Below are positions 1 to 6,820 of a stretch of 15,980 nucleotides of DNA, piece by piece. Within the stretch, counting starts at the first letter, position 1; every line of letters begins with the position of its first letter. The position numbers were made by a program, and so were the translations under genes. This stretch comes from JALONO01 sp038209965 (GTDB lineage Bacteria; Bacteroidota; Bacteroidia; Cytophagales; Thermoflexibacteraceae): NCBI GenBank assembly GCA_038209965.1, contig JBBQXF010000108.1, positions 1 to 15,980 of the forward strand, in the 5' to 3' direction. Under the pieces are notes generated by a model. It was not told where the DNA came from. It made no database searches and saw only the letters and a list, made by a program, of their open reading frames with translations.

Positions 1-1318
1 CATAACTGTAATGCACGCCAGCAGGATCGCCCACGGAAAGGCAGTGGGTCTTTTTCTGTTGGTCAAAAAGGAGAAAGGAACGCAACAAAGTGGGCTCGCG
101 CTCGGCACTTAGCTCGATCAAGCCGGGCTGGGGCAGTTCGGGCAGGGAGCTTGACGCGTGAAGGGGTACGGGCTTGGTGTTGGGCTTTTGGACAAATAGG
201 GCCAGCCCAGTGGGCGCCCAACTGTCCTGTTTGGTAAATTGGAAAACGAAATCGTGCCCCCCGGCTGTGAGCGGGACTTGCAGTTTCGCGGGCGAGCCGT
301 ACAGATAAGTCCAAGACTCCTGCGGCGACACGACTTTGCCGTCAATTTGAAGTTGATAATTGCCGGACAAATAAGCTGTAAAGGTGTAAGTATCGGTGGT
401 GGGTGCATCCAACTTGCCCGCAAACTTGAGCGAAAACTTGTCGGACAAATCGGCCAACCGATAATCGAGGGCCTCGGTTGCGCCCTTGCGAACCAGTTCC
501 TTGGCGGTTATCTTGGTGAAATCTCTTTGGGTGGTTTCGTAGTATTCATAGTTGAGGCCATTGAGTTGCAGATCCAACTCTCCCAACAGACCATATTTCA
601 GGTTCCGAAAAAACACTTGCCCGTGATCGCCTTGGATCATCAAGGGGGCGTGGGGTTTTTCATCCTCGGCCACGGCTGCCCGGGTTGGTCCAGACACGGC
701 CACATTTTCGTGGATCACCACCCCGTTCAGCACCACCTTGACAAACCTCGCATTTTCGGTTTTTTTGCCCGCTTTGTCAAACTTGGGGGCCTGGAACAGC
801 ACCACCAAGTGTTGCCACAGCCCAGGAGCCAGCGCGGCATTCACCCGGGCAGGCCGGCCTTCGAAGCCCTTTTTGCCTTCGGGCCGGCGCTCGTCCCAGC
901 GCTCGTAGATGCTGCCGCAGTCTTGGACCGCCAGTTTATTGACGTTCCAACTGTCAAACAACTGGATCTCGTAGCGGCTTTGCAGGTAAATGCCCGAATT
1001 GGAGCCTTTGGGAACCATAAAATCCAGCTCCAGATACAAATCGCCGTGCTCAAATTGGCTGAACAAATTAGCTTCGGATTTGTACTGAAATTCTGGGGAA
1101 AACAGATTGGCCAGCACCCCAGACCCGGAGGTGGTGGCTAGGCTGGCATCGGCAAATCCCCCGGCTACTTGCCCGACCACCTGCCAGTTTTTGGCGGCAG
1201 GGCGGAACCCGGACAAATCTTGCAAAGGAACTGGGGTGAGCGTGTAGAGGTTTTCTTGGGCAGAAAGCGGGGAAATGACCAGCGACAAACAGACTAGGAG
1301 CAGTGAAGTTGTGTTCAT
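1..1318 (-). CDS. Secreted DUF1080 (3-keto-disaccharide hydrolase) multidomain protein, partial (3' end outside window)
   Basis: The minus frame is open from the ATG at 1318 to the left edge (439 codons, no stop), so only the N-terminal part is present. Residues 1-20 form a signal peptide (hydrophobic LLLVCLSLVISPLSA before QEN). Residues 22-245 match the DUF1080/3-keto-disaccharide hydrolase concanavalin-like fold: SGIYLQSRYEIQLFDSW at about 108-124 and LMIQGDHGQVFFRNLKY at about 226-242 are its signature stretches. Residues about 285-380 resemble a PA14-type beta module (DTYTFTAYLSGNYQLQIDG). The last visible part (LLRSFLLFDQ, then VGDPAGVHYSY) starts a further domain seen in large multidomain Bacteroidota members. 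By family knowledge this is a periplasmic or surface glycan-related protein; the substrate cannot be read from sequence. It lies 146 bp downstream of a lipoprotein gene on the same strand. Family assignment is firm, function is inferred. Confidence 0.88.
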   Translation of the reverse strand, partial: MNTTSLLLVCLSLVISPLSAQENLYTLTPVPLQDLSGFRPAAKNWQVVGQVAGGFADASLATTSGSGVLANLFSPEFQYKSEANLFSQFEHGDLYLELDFMVPKGSNSGIYLQSRYEIQLFDSWNVNKLAVQDCGSIYERWDERRPEGKKGFEGRPARVNAALAPGLWQHLVVLFQAPKFDKAGKKTENARFVKVVLNGVVIHENVAVSGPTRAAVAEDEKPHAPLMIQGDHGQVFFRNLKYGLLGELDLQLNGLNYEYYETTQRDFTKITAKELVRKGATEALDYRLADLSDKFSLKFAGKLDAPTTDTYTFTAYLSGNYQLQIDGKVVSPQESWTYLYGSPAKLQVPLTAGGHDFVFQFTKQDSWAPTGLALFVQKPNTKPVPLHASSSLPELPQPGLIELSAEREPTLLRSFLLFDQQKKTHCLSVGDPAGVHYSY

Positions 1319-1464
1319 TAGGAGTGGTAGTTGGATGGCTTTTTTGGCAATCCACCAAGCCAAGTTGGCTTTGCAAATCACTGCCACATAAATACATGTT
1401 TTCACTGACAAAACCCTTCCCCCAAATGCAATGCTGGGCCAAAGCGGCCCTACTCGGCTTCTGG

Positions 1465-2028
1465 TCAAAATTTGAACACCACCCCATTGATCCTCGCTGC
1501 TTTGAATGGCTTGGCCAAGCCAAAGCCGCTCAAAAAATAGTTGCGCGAAGTGAAGCCCCGGCCATTCAGATAGACCACCTCAAACTTGCTGGGCCAAAAA
1601 GAACAAACTGGGCAATCGTGTTCAAATGTGATCCGATCATTGTTTTTTGCGATGACCTTGATCCGGTCAAGTGTTGATAGACCTTCGCCCACTTTGAGCC
1701 CAAAATTGGCCACAATCCAGGGCCGGCCATCATTCAAAGACCCCCGGATGAGGTTTTGTTGCGCATCAATGCGTAAGTAGATCGTTTGTTGGAGCTGTGC
1801 CGGATCGGTGCTGGCCTTCTGGTAGGAAGTCAAGACAAAATACTCGCCATCAGCCAATTGGGCTTTGCCCGTCACTTCTAGGTAGTCGTTGTCGTCCACT
1901 TTCCAATAATTGCCCACGGCCAGCGGCAAATAATTGGTCGTGAGGGGATCGCAACATTCATCATCTTTGCTCTGGCAAGCGGCACAGATCAGGAAGAGTA
2001 AACCGAGCAAAAAGGGGTTTGTTTTCAT
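1465..2028 (-). CDS. Small lipoprotein of unknown function
   Basis: This is a 187-aa protein. I chose the ATG at 2028 over longer upstream starts because it gives a classic lipoprotein signal: MKTN, a hydrophobic run FLLGLLFLI, then a CAAC lipobox with the acylated Cys at residue 18. The mature part begins QSKDDECCDP and continues as mixed beta-rich sequence (YLPLAVGNYWKV, then TIYLRIDAQQNLIRG). Near the C-terminus is a CPVCSFWPSKFEVVYLNGRG stretch with a CxxC pair, then an ending INGVVFKF. LAVGNYWKV-type openings are common in Bacteroidota lipoproteins that form small beta domains, but I cannot name a family. It is likely anchored to the outer or inner membrane. The gene is divergent from the SPFH gene and upstream of the DUF1080 gene. 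Confidence 0.8.
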   Translation of the reverse strand: MKTNPFLLGLLFLICAACQSKDDECCDPLTTNYLPLAVGNYWKVDDNDYLEVTGKAQLADGEYFVLTSYQKASTDPAQLQQTIYLRIDAQQNLIRGSLNDGRPWIVANFGLKVGEGLSTLDRIKVIAKNNDRITFEHDCPVCSFWPSKFEVVYLNGRGFTSRNYFLSGFGLAKPFKAARINGVVFKF

Positions 2029-2100
2029 CGGATGGGAGTTTTGCCCATTACGCATGGGCCAGCGAGCGCGTTGCACCTTGCCCCAATATTTCTTCAACAT

Positions 2101-2134
2101 TTTGCCTTTGGTTACGTACAAAAGCTTACCTTTC
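2101..2134 (+). promoter_or_regulatory. Candidate Bacteroidota-type promoter for the SPFH gene
   Basis: A -7-like box TACCTTTC (2127-2134; one mismatch to TAnnTTTG) lies 19 nt before the ATG at 2154. TTTG motifs at 2101-2104 and 2107-2110 could serve as the -33 element, with spacers of 22 or 16 nt. The match is imperfect. Confidence 0.4.
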
Positions 2135-2153
2135 CAAAAAAATAATAAGCTAA

Positions 2154-3014
2154 ATGAAAAAGTTCATATTATTCGGCGCAATTGCAATGATTGTCATTGT
2201 AGCCAGTGTTTCCACCGTCTCATGTACCCGCATCGATGCCGGGCACGTGGGCATCAAGGTCAATCTTTATGGTGATACCAAGGGTGTGCAGGACATCACC
2301 GAAGTGAGCGGCATGGTGTGGTACAGCCCGGTGACCACCGCCATTTATGAGTTCCCCACTTTTGTGCAGCACAAAGTCTGGACGGCCGATATGCAAGAGG
2401 ACAGCCCAACCAACGAGGAATTCACTGTCACCACCCGCGATGGCTTGAGTTTATCATTTGACGTAGGGCTTGATTATCAGGTAATTCCCAGCAAGGTGGC
2501 GGATATTTTCCGTACTTACCGCAAGGATCTGCCCCGAATCACCAATGAGTTTATCCGCACCATGGTGCGCAATGCCTACAATAATGTAGCTTCTGGTTAC
2601 ACCGCCGAAGACATGGTTTCGCGCCGGGCCGAGTATGAAATCCAAGTCCGCAAGAGCCTGGACGGTACCATGTTGAAATCGGGTTTTGAGATTGCCCAGA
2701 TCGGGATCATTGGCAAAATCAGGATGCCCGCCACGCTGGAAGAGGCCGTCAACTCCAAAATCAAGGCCGTGCAAGATGCCATCCGGGCCGAAAATGAAAA
2801 GCAGCGGGTGATTGCCGAAGCGCAGAAGAACATCGAGCAGGCCCGCGGCGAGGCCGAAGCCACTCGCATCCGGTCCGAGGCCGAGGCCAATGCCAACCGC
2901 GCCCTCTCTACCACCATTTCCCCACTACTTATCCAAAAATTGTACTTGGAAAAATGGGACGGCAAATTGCCCGTTTACGGCCAAGTGCCGCAATTGTTCA
3001 AAAATATCAATTAA
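2154..3014 (+). CDS. SPFH/Band 7 (prohibitin-like) membrane protein
   Basis: This 286-aa protein has an N-terminal membrane anchor (residues about 4-22, FILFGAIAMIVIVASVSTV), followed at once by CTRIDAGHVGIKVNLYGD, the usual opening of SPFH/prohibitin domains. The SPFH domain spans about 25-210 (FTVTTRDGLSLSFDVGLDYQV; LEEAVNSKIKAVQDAIRAEN). A charged Ala/Glu-rich coiled coil at about 210-250 (EAQKNIEQARGEAEATRIRSEAEA) precedes the C-terminal LYLEKWDGKLPVYGQVPQLF. Family members oligomerise into membrane-bound rings and scaffold membrane domains or proteases. The Cys after VSTVS could be a lipidation site, but the lipobox is weak and a transmembrane anchor is as likely. The gene appears monocistronic: it has its own candidate promoter and a strong terminator 40 bp downstream. 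Confidence 0.93.
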   Translation: MKKFILFGAIAMIVIVASVSTVSCTRIDAGHVGIKVNLYGDTKGVQDITEVSGMVWYSPVTTAIYEFPTFVQHKVWTADMQEDSPTNEEFTVTTRDGLSLSFDVGLDYQVIPSKVADIFRTYRKDLPRITNEFIRTMVRNAYNNVASGYTAEDMVSRRAEYEIQVRKSLDGTMLKSGFEIAQIGIIGKIRMPATLEEAVNSKIKAVQDAIRAENEKQRVIAEAQKNIEQARGEAEATRIRSEAEANANRALSTTISPLLIQKLYLEKWDGKLPVYGQVPQLFKNIN

Positions 3015-3054
3015 GCCATGGCTGGGGCCATTTTACCGGCCTAGGCAATGGTTG

Positions 3055-3098
3055 GCGCAGCCACTCGTTTAACCAAACGGGTGGCTGCGCTGGTTTTT
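3055..3098 (+). terminator. Strong rho-independent-type terminator after the SPFH gene
   Basis: A 16-bp inverted repeat, GCGCAGCCACTCGTTT / AAACGGGTGGCTGCGC, has a single G-T wobble and a 4-nt AACC loop (arms 3055-3070 and 3075-3090). It is followed by TGGTTTTT. It begins 40 bp after the stop codon. Confidence 0.92.
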
Positions 3099-3145
3099 AC
3101 CCGAAAATCCCCCATTTTGCCATTTTACTTAGGGTCTGGGCAGGG

Positions 3146-3153
3146 TACTTTTG
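3146..3153 (+). promoter_or_regulatory. -7 box of the dioxygenase gene promoter
   Basis: TACTTTTG is a perfect match to TAnnTTTG, 37 nt before the ATG at 3191. The nearest upstream TTTG (3116-3119) gives a rather long 26-nt spacer, so the -33 element is uncertain. Confidence 0.5.
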
Positions 3154-3190
3154 TGGAGTCAACCAGTTACTTTATTGGCCGACATCAATA

Positions 3191-4126
3191 ATGGAAAACA
3201 GAATCCTCGGCCTGCACCACGTCACGGCCATTTCGGGCAATGCCCAACGCAATTACGATTTCTACACCAAAGTGTTGGGGATGCGGTTTGTCAAAAAGAC
3301 CGTCAACTTTGACGATCCGCACACCTACCATTTGTACTACGGCGACTATCCGGCTTCGCCCGGCACGATCATGACGTTTTTCCCTTGGGAACACATCACC
3401 AAGGGCCGCCGGGGCACGGGCCAGGCCACGGAGGTGGGCTTCTCGGTGCCTGCGGGCAGCTTGGAGTTTTGGCAGCAGCGCATGGAGGCCCAAAACGTGG
3501 TTTATAACAACATCGCCGACAAGTTTGGGGAACGCTACCTGACGATCGTCGACCCGGACGGCCTCAAATTGGAACTGACCGAGGCCCAGCCGATTGATGA
3601 GCGGGCGGGCTACGCCACCGACGAAGTGGGCGCGGCCAACGGCATCAAAGGGTTTCACCAAGTAACCTTGACCTTGCGGAACATCAAGAGCACGGCCGAG
3701 GTGCTGACCGACGTCTTTGGTTATCAACTCGTGAACCAACACGTGAACCGCTACCGTTTCGCGACCGATGCCACCGCCAGCGCGGCCATTATCGATCTGG
3801 TGGAAGCCAAGGGCGAGGCGCAGGGAACCGTGGCGGGCGGCTCCGTCCACCACATCGCTTTCCGGGTCCAGGACGATGCCACCGAAATGAAATTCCGGGA
3901 GTTGGTTGCCAGCAAGGGGCTGGACATTACGCCCCAGATCGACCGCAACTATTTCCGTTCGCTCTACTTCCGCGAGCCGGGCGGTGTGCTGTTCGAAATC
4001 GCCACCGATACCCCCGGCTTTACTGTTGATGAACCAGTGGAATCATTGGGCCAAGCCCTGCAACTCCCCGCGATGTACGAAAAACGCCGGGCCGAGATTG
4101 AGAAAGTGCTGCCAATATTGCAATAA
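3191..4126 (+). CDS. mhqO: Ring-cleaving extradiol-type dioxygenase (VOC family, MhqO/MhqA-like)
   Basis: The protein has 311 aa, starting at MENRILGLHHVTAISG, the conserved start of this family; an upstream extension is open but overlaps the terminator. There are two vicinal-oxygen-chelate (glyoxalase-fold) modules, about 6-133 and 153-273. Likely Fe(II) ligands are His10 (GLHHVT), His221 (VHHIAF) and Glu269 (VLFEIATD), the His-His-Glu spacing of hydroquinone dioxygenases such as PcpA/LinE. Known members cleave hydroquinone-type rings. Bacillus MhqO and MhqA, of almost the same length, belong to the quinone/electrophile response. The protein is cytoplasmic. An alpha/beta hydrolase of the MhqD type follows 97 bp downstream, as expected for a shared detoxification unit. 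The physiological substrate is not determinable here, and the symbol rests on family resemblance. Confidence 0.9.
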   Translation: MENRILGLHHVTAISGNAQRNYDFYTKVLGMRFVKKTVNFDDPHTYHLYYGDYPASPGTIMTFFPWEHITKGRRGTGQATEVGFSVPAGSLEFWQQRMEAQNVVYNNIADKFGERYLTIVDPDGLKLELTEAQPIDERAGYATDEVGAANGIKGFHQVTLTLRNIKSTAEVLTDVFGYQLVNQHVNRYRFATDATASAAIIDLVEAKGEAQGTVAGGSVHHIAFRVQDDATEMKFRELVASKGLDITPQIDRNYFRSLYFREPGGVLFEIATDTPGFTVDEPVESLGQALQLPAMYEKRRAEIEKVLPILQ

Positions 4127-4146
4127 TGCTTGATCCGCTTTCATTC

Positions 4147-4179
4147 GGGCAGCCGACCTCACTAGTAGGTTTGCTGCCC
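4147..4179 (+). other. Intercistronic hairpin between the dioxygenase and hydrolase genes
   Basis: GGGCAGC (4147-4153) pairs with GCTGCCC (4173-4179). Inside, ACCT (4156-4159) pairs with AGGT (4167-4170), separated by a 2x2 internal loop. The 3' side is AAAAGC with no T-run, so it is not a convincing terminator. It may be an mRNA processing or stability element between two co-transcribed genes. Confidence 0.55.
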
Positions 4180-4223
4180 AAAAGCAAACTGGCAAAGTGT
4201 GTTTTACCCCAATCTGTTTTTGC

Positions 4224-4850
4224 ATGGATTTTCAACCGTTAAAATACCGATTTGTCAAAGCCACCGCCCAAGTGGACGATGCTTCCACCTTGCTCCTGCT
4301 GCACGGGACTGGCGGCGACGAGACCGATCTGCTGCCCCTCGGCCAATCATTTGGCCCGGAGGTCAACTTGCTGAGCGTGCGCGGCAATGTCTTGGAAAAT
4401 GGAATGCCCCGTTTCTTTCGCCGCTTGGCAATGGGCGTTTTTGACGAAAAAGATGTCCGTTTTCGCACCCGTGAACTGGTGCATTTTCTCACGGAACTTG
4501 CGGGCCAGTTGGGTTTCAACCCCGCCAAAGTAGTTGCGCTGGGCTACTCAAACGGGGCCAACATTGCGGGCGCGGTGCTCATGCTCCACCCGGAGTGTTT
4601 GGCGGGGGCCATCTTGCTGCGGCCCATGCAGCCACTCAACGGGTCGGATTTCGGGACTGGCCGCCCGGTGCCGGTGCTAATGCTCTCGGGGGCCACGGAT
4701 GGCACGGTGGATCCCGCCGCCACTCGTGCCTACCAAGATTTGTTGGCGGCCAACCAGTTGGTGGTGACCCACCAGCAACTCCCGGCGGGCCACTCGCTCA
4801 CCCGCGAGGATTTGGCCATCGCGTTGGCTTGGTTCAACGCTAATTTTTGA
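4224..4850 (+). CDS. mhqD: Alpha/beta hydrolase, MhqD-like carboxylesterase
   Basis: The protein has 208 aa and no signal peptide, so it is cytoplasmic. The start at MDFQPLKYRF aligns with the usual family start. Visible landmarks are the oxyanion-hole loop LLLHGTGGDETDL (about 24-36), the family stretch SVRGNVLENGMPRFFRR (51-67), the nucleophile elbow GYSNG with Ser109, the acid Asp159 in SGATDGTVDP, and the catalytic His190 in PAGHSL. In Bacillus, MhqD is induced by hydroquinones and catechols alongside MhqO; the reaction is presumed to be hydrolysis of ring-cleavage or ester products. The gene ends 3 bp before the GTG of the prenyltransferase, which implies one transcript. No regulator of the MhqR type lies nearby. 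Confidence 0.9.
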   Translation: MDFQPLKYRFVKATAQVDDASTLLLLHGTGGDETDLLPLGQSFGPEVNLLSVRGNVLENGMPRFFRRLAMGVFDEKDVRFRTRELVHFLTELAGQLGFNPAKVVALGYSNGANIAGAVLMLHPECLAGAILLRPMQPLNGSDFGTGRPVPVLMLSGATDGTVDPAATRAYQDLLAANQLVVTHQQLPAGHSLTREDLAIALAWFNANF

Positions 4851-4853
4851 TCG

Positions 4854-5681
4854 GTGCAGGCTTTTTTCCAATTAATCCGGTGGCTCAATCTGCTCATCGT
4901 GGCCCTGACCCTGGCCTTGCTGCATTTCCGGCTCGGCGGCCATTTCGCGGGGCCGGTTTTCTGGGGGCTGATCATTACAGTGGTGGCCACTGCTGCGGCC
5001 GGCTATGCCGTCAATGACCTTTATGACCAGGCCATTGATCGGGTAAACAAGCCGGATCAGATGGTGATCGGGCGGTTGATGTCGCCAACGGGGGCCACTT
5101 GTGCCTATCTGGGGTTGGTGACCCTCGCCCTGGGTGCGCCCATGCTGTTGGGCCTCAACTTCGCCCAGCTTTTGTTGAAAGCCAGTTTCGTTGCCAACCT
5201 CCTGTTGTGGCTCTATGCTGGCTGGTTCAAAAAAACACCACTTTTGGGCAATGTATTGGTTGCGGGGTTGAGCGCAGCCCCGATTTGGTTGCTGGGCCAA
5301 CTCTACGACCAGCCGCCGGCCCTGATCGGGCTTTTCAGCGTTTTTGCTTTTTTCATTTCGTTGATCCGAGAGATTGTCAAAGACCTCCAAGATCGGGTCG
5401 GCGATGCGCAGAATGGTTGCTTTACCCTCGCCCTTTTGCTGGGCGAGCGGGGCACGAAAGGCGTTTTGTCCCTATTGTTGCTGGTTTACACCGTTGTACT
5501 GGGACGCCTGCTTTGGCATTGGCCCAATGGATTGTATTTTTTTGCTGCGATTGCCACTTTGCTCGGCGGCCTGGCGTGGCGGCTCTACAGTGCCCACACC
5601 CCCGGCGCCTACGGGCTGGCCAGCCGCGATTGCAAGGGAATCATGCTTGTGGGCATGGGCGGCATCTTGCTCATCGGTTAA
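4854..5681 (+). CDS. UbiA-family membrane prenyltransferase (geranylgeranylglycerol-phosphate geranylgeranyltransferase-like)
   Basis: This 275-aa polytopic membrane protein has about eight hydrophobic segments. It must start at the GTG at 4854 (or later), because the in-frame codon just upstream of TCG is the TGA of the hydrolase. The start MQAFFQLIRWLNLLIVALT is typical for the family. Both Asp-rich motifs are intact: NDLYDQAIDRVNKP (54-67) and DLQDRVGD (177-184), which bind the prenyl diphosphate through Mg2+. UbiA enzymes prenylate quinone precursors, heme or glycerol phosphate. Bacteroidota paralogues of this size are often annotated as geranylgeranylglyceryl-phosphate geranylgeranyltransferases, but the acceptor cannot be read here. 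Tight coupling to a quinone-stress-type hydrolase may hint at a quinone-related role (inference). Confidence 0.88.
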   Translation: MQAFFQLIRWLNLLIVALTLALLHFRLGGHFAGPVFWGLIITVVATAAAGYAVNDLYDQAIDRVNKPDQMVIGRLMSPTGATCAYLGLVTLALGAPMLLGLNFAQLLLKASFVANLLLWLYAGWFKKTPLLGNVLVAGLSAAPIWLLGQLYDQPPALIGLFSVFAFFISLIREIVKDLQDRVGDAQNGCFTLALLLGERGTKGVLSLLLLVYTVVLGRLLWHWPNGLYFFAAIATLLGGLAWRLYSAHTPGAYGLASRDCKGIMLVGMGGILLIG

Positions 5682-5987
5682 ACCAGATCCGCCAGCCTAC
5701 CACACGATCAAAAAATAAATTTTTGGTCAACAATATAAAACCGGCTGAACAAAAATCGGTTTACAATTTACCGGAAACCAGCATCCCTGCAATCGGGCAA
5801 ATCACGCTTGGCGATCACCCAAACCAATTTACCCCCAAATAAAATTGGTTTTTTGCTTTCTTGAAAGTAAATCACTGAAAATTAGGGACATAGCTTTTTT
5901 CAATACCCCAAATCATTTTTATGCTGGTATAATCTTGCCATAAACTTGTAATTTGCTGGCCGGTTTAGTGCGTAATGAAATCCCGAA
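5682..5987. other. Intergenic region between the prenyltransferase and the methyltransferase
   Basis: This 306-bp stretch holds no gene I can support. It contains an AT-rich hairpin at 5706-5728 (GATCAAAAA / TTTTTGGTC, one wobble, loop ATAAA), a short AAACCG/CGGTTT inverted repeat (5738-5762), and the terminator at 5821-5854. Upstream of the methyltransferase are TAAACTTG (5941-5948, near match to TAnnTTTG) and a TATAAT at 5924-5929; neither has a good upstream partner. Confidence 0.7.
5821..5854 (+). terminator. Rho-independent-type terminator for the dioxygenase-hydrolase-prenyltransferase cluster
   Basis: A 10-bp inverted repeat, AAACCAATTT (5821-5830) / AAATTGGTTT (5842-5851), is followed by a run of six T (5849-5854). 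It lies 140 bp after the prenyltransferase stop codon. The stem is AT-rich, but the T-run fits plus-strand termination before the restriction-modification genes. Confidence 0.7.
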
Positions 5988-6818
5988 ATGGTAAAAAACA
6001 AATTGGTAGTACCGTTCTTGAAATGGGTGGGGGGCAAACGACAGTTGATGCCGGCCATCATGGAATTGGTGCCCAAGGAAATGACCACTTATTTTGAACC
6101 CTTCGTGGGCGGCGGGGCGGTACTTTTCCACCTTCAGCCAAAAACGGCGGTGGTCAATGATTTCAATACGGAACTGATCAATGTCTATCGTGTCGTCAAG
6201 ACCAATGTCGATGAACTGATCGTAGATTTGCGAAAGCACTTAAACGAAGAAACCTATTTTTATCAAATCCGGGGGCTGGATCGAACGCCCGAATTTAAGT
6301 TTCTGACCGACGTGGAACGCGCTTCGCGGATCATTTACCTCAACAAAACTTGTTTCAACGGACTCTACCGGGTCAACCAGGCGGGGGAATTCAACGCTCC
6401 CTTTGGCAAGTACAAAACCCCCAATATCGTCAATGAACCAACGCTCAGGGCCGTCCACCAGTACCTCAATGCCCATGATATCGAACTGCTGAACACCGAC
6501 TATGCGACCGTGCTGCAACGGGCCAGCAAAAATTCATTTGTCTATCTCGATCCGCCCTATTACCCGCTGACCCCGAGTGCCAACTTCACGGGCTATGTGC
6601 AAGGTGGCTGGGACGAGCAAGATCAGATCCGCCTGCGCCAAACCTGCGACGAGCTGCACCAGCGCGGCATCAAGTTCCTCCAGTCCAACTCCGCTTCCAA
6701 TTTTATCAAGGAGCAATACGGGCATTATACCGTCAGTATGGTCAAAGCCATCCGGTCGATCAATTCCAATGGCGAAAAACGGGGCGAGATTGACGAAGTA
6801 TTGATCCGTAATTACTAG
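5988..6818 (+). CDS. D12-class DNA adenine (N6) methyltransferase of a type II restriction-modification system
   Basis: The protein has 276 aa, the normal length for Dam/DpnM-type enzymes. Motif X is KWVGGKRQL (12-20), motif I is FEPFVGGGAV (36-45, SAM binding), and the catalytic motif IV is DPPY (188-191). The family stretch NKTCFNGLYRVN (119-130) and the C-terminal SNGEKRGEIDEVLIRNY are also present. It transfers a methyl group to the N6 of adenine. The closest family resemblance is to GATC-type enzymes (DpnM/Dam), but D12 enzymes also include other specificities such as GATATC, so the site is not settled. The gene overlaps nothing and is followed after 2 nt by the endonuclease gene, so it is best read as the protective half of a restriction module. 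Confidence 0.93.
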   Translation: MVKNKLVVPFLKWVGGKRQLMPAIMELVPKEMTTYFEPFVGGGAVLFHLQPKTAVVNDFNTELINVYRVVKTNVDELIVDLRKHLNEETYFYQIRGLDRTPEFKFLTDVERASRIIYLNKTCFNGLYRVNQAGEFNAPFGKYKTPNIVNEPTLRAVHQYLNAHDIELLNTDYATVLQRASKNSFVYLDPPYYPLTPSANFTGYVQGGWDEQDQIRLRQTCDELHQRGIKFLQSNSASNFIKEQYGHYTVSMVKAIRSINSNGEKRGEIDEVLIRNY

Positions 6819-6820
6819 CC

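Noticed and set aside
239..1141. 300-codon open frame on the plus strand
   Set aside because: It is antisense to the DUF1080 gene, whose family motifs are unmistakable on the minus strand; the plus-frame protein has no recognisable domain.
1436..1450. GGGCC/GGCCC hairpin after the small lipoprotein gene as a terminator
   Set aside because: The stem is only 5 bp and lacks a T-run on either strand.
3185..3853. 222-codon open frame on the minus strand inside the dioxygenase gene
   Set aside because: It is a shadow of the GC-rich VOC dioxygenase gene; the His/Gly-rich composition is an antisense artefact.
5099..5842. Long plus-strand frame overlapping the prenyltransferase and running to the terminator
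   Set aside because: It is out of frame with an intact UbiA protein; the part beyond 5681 has no start codon or family resemblance.
5924..5929. TATAAT before the methyltransferase gene as a housekeeping sigma-70 -10 box
   Set aside because: There is no TTGACA-like partner at the right distance, and the genome otherwise appears to use TAnnTTTG promoters.
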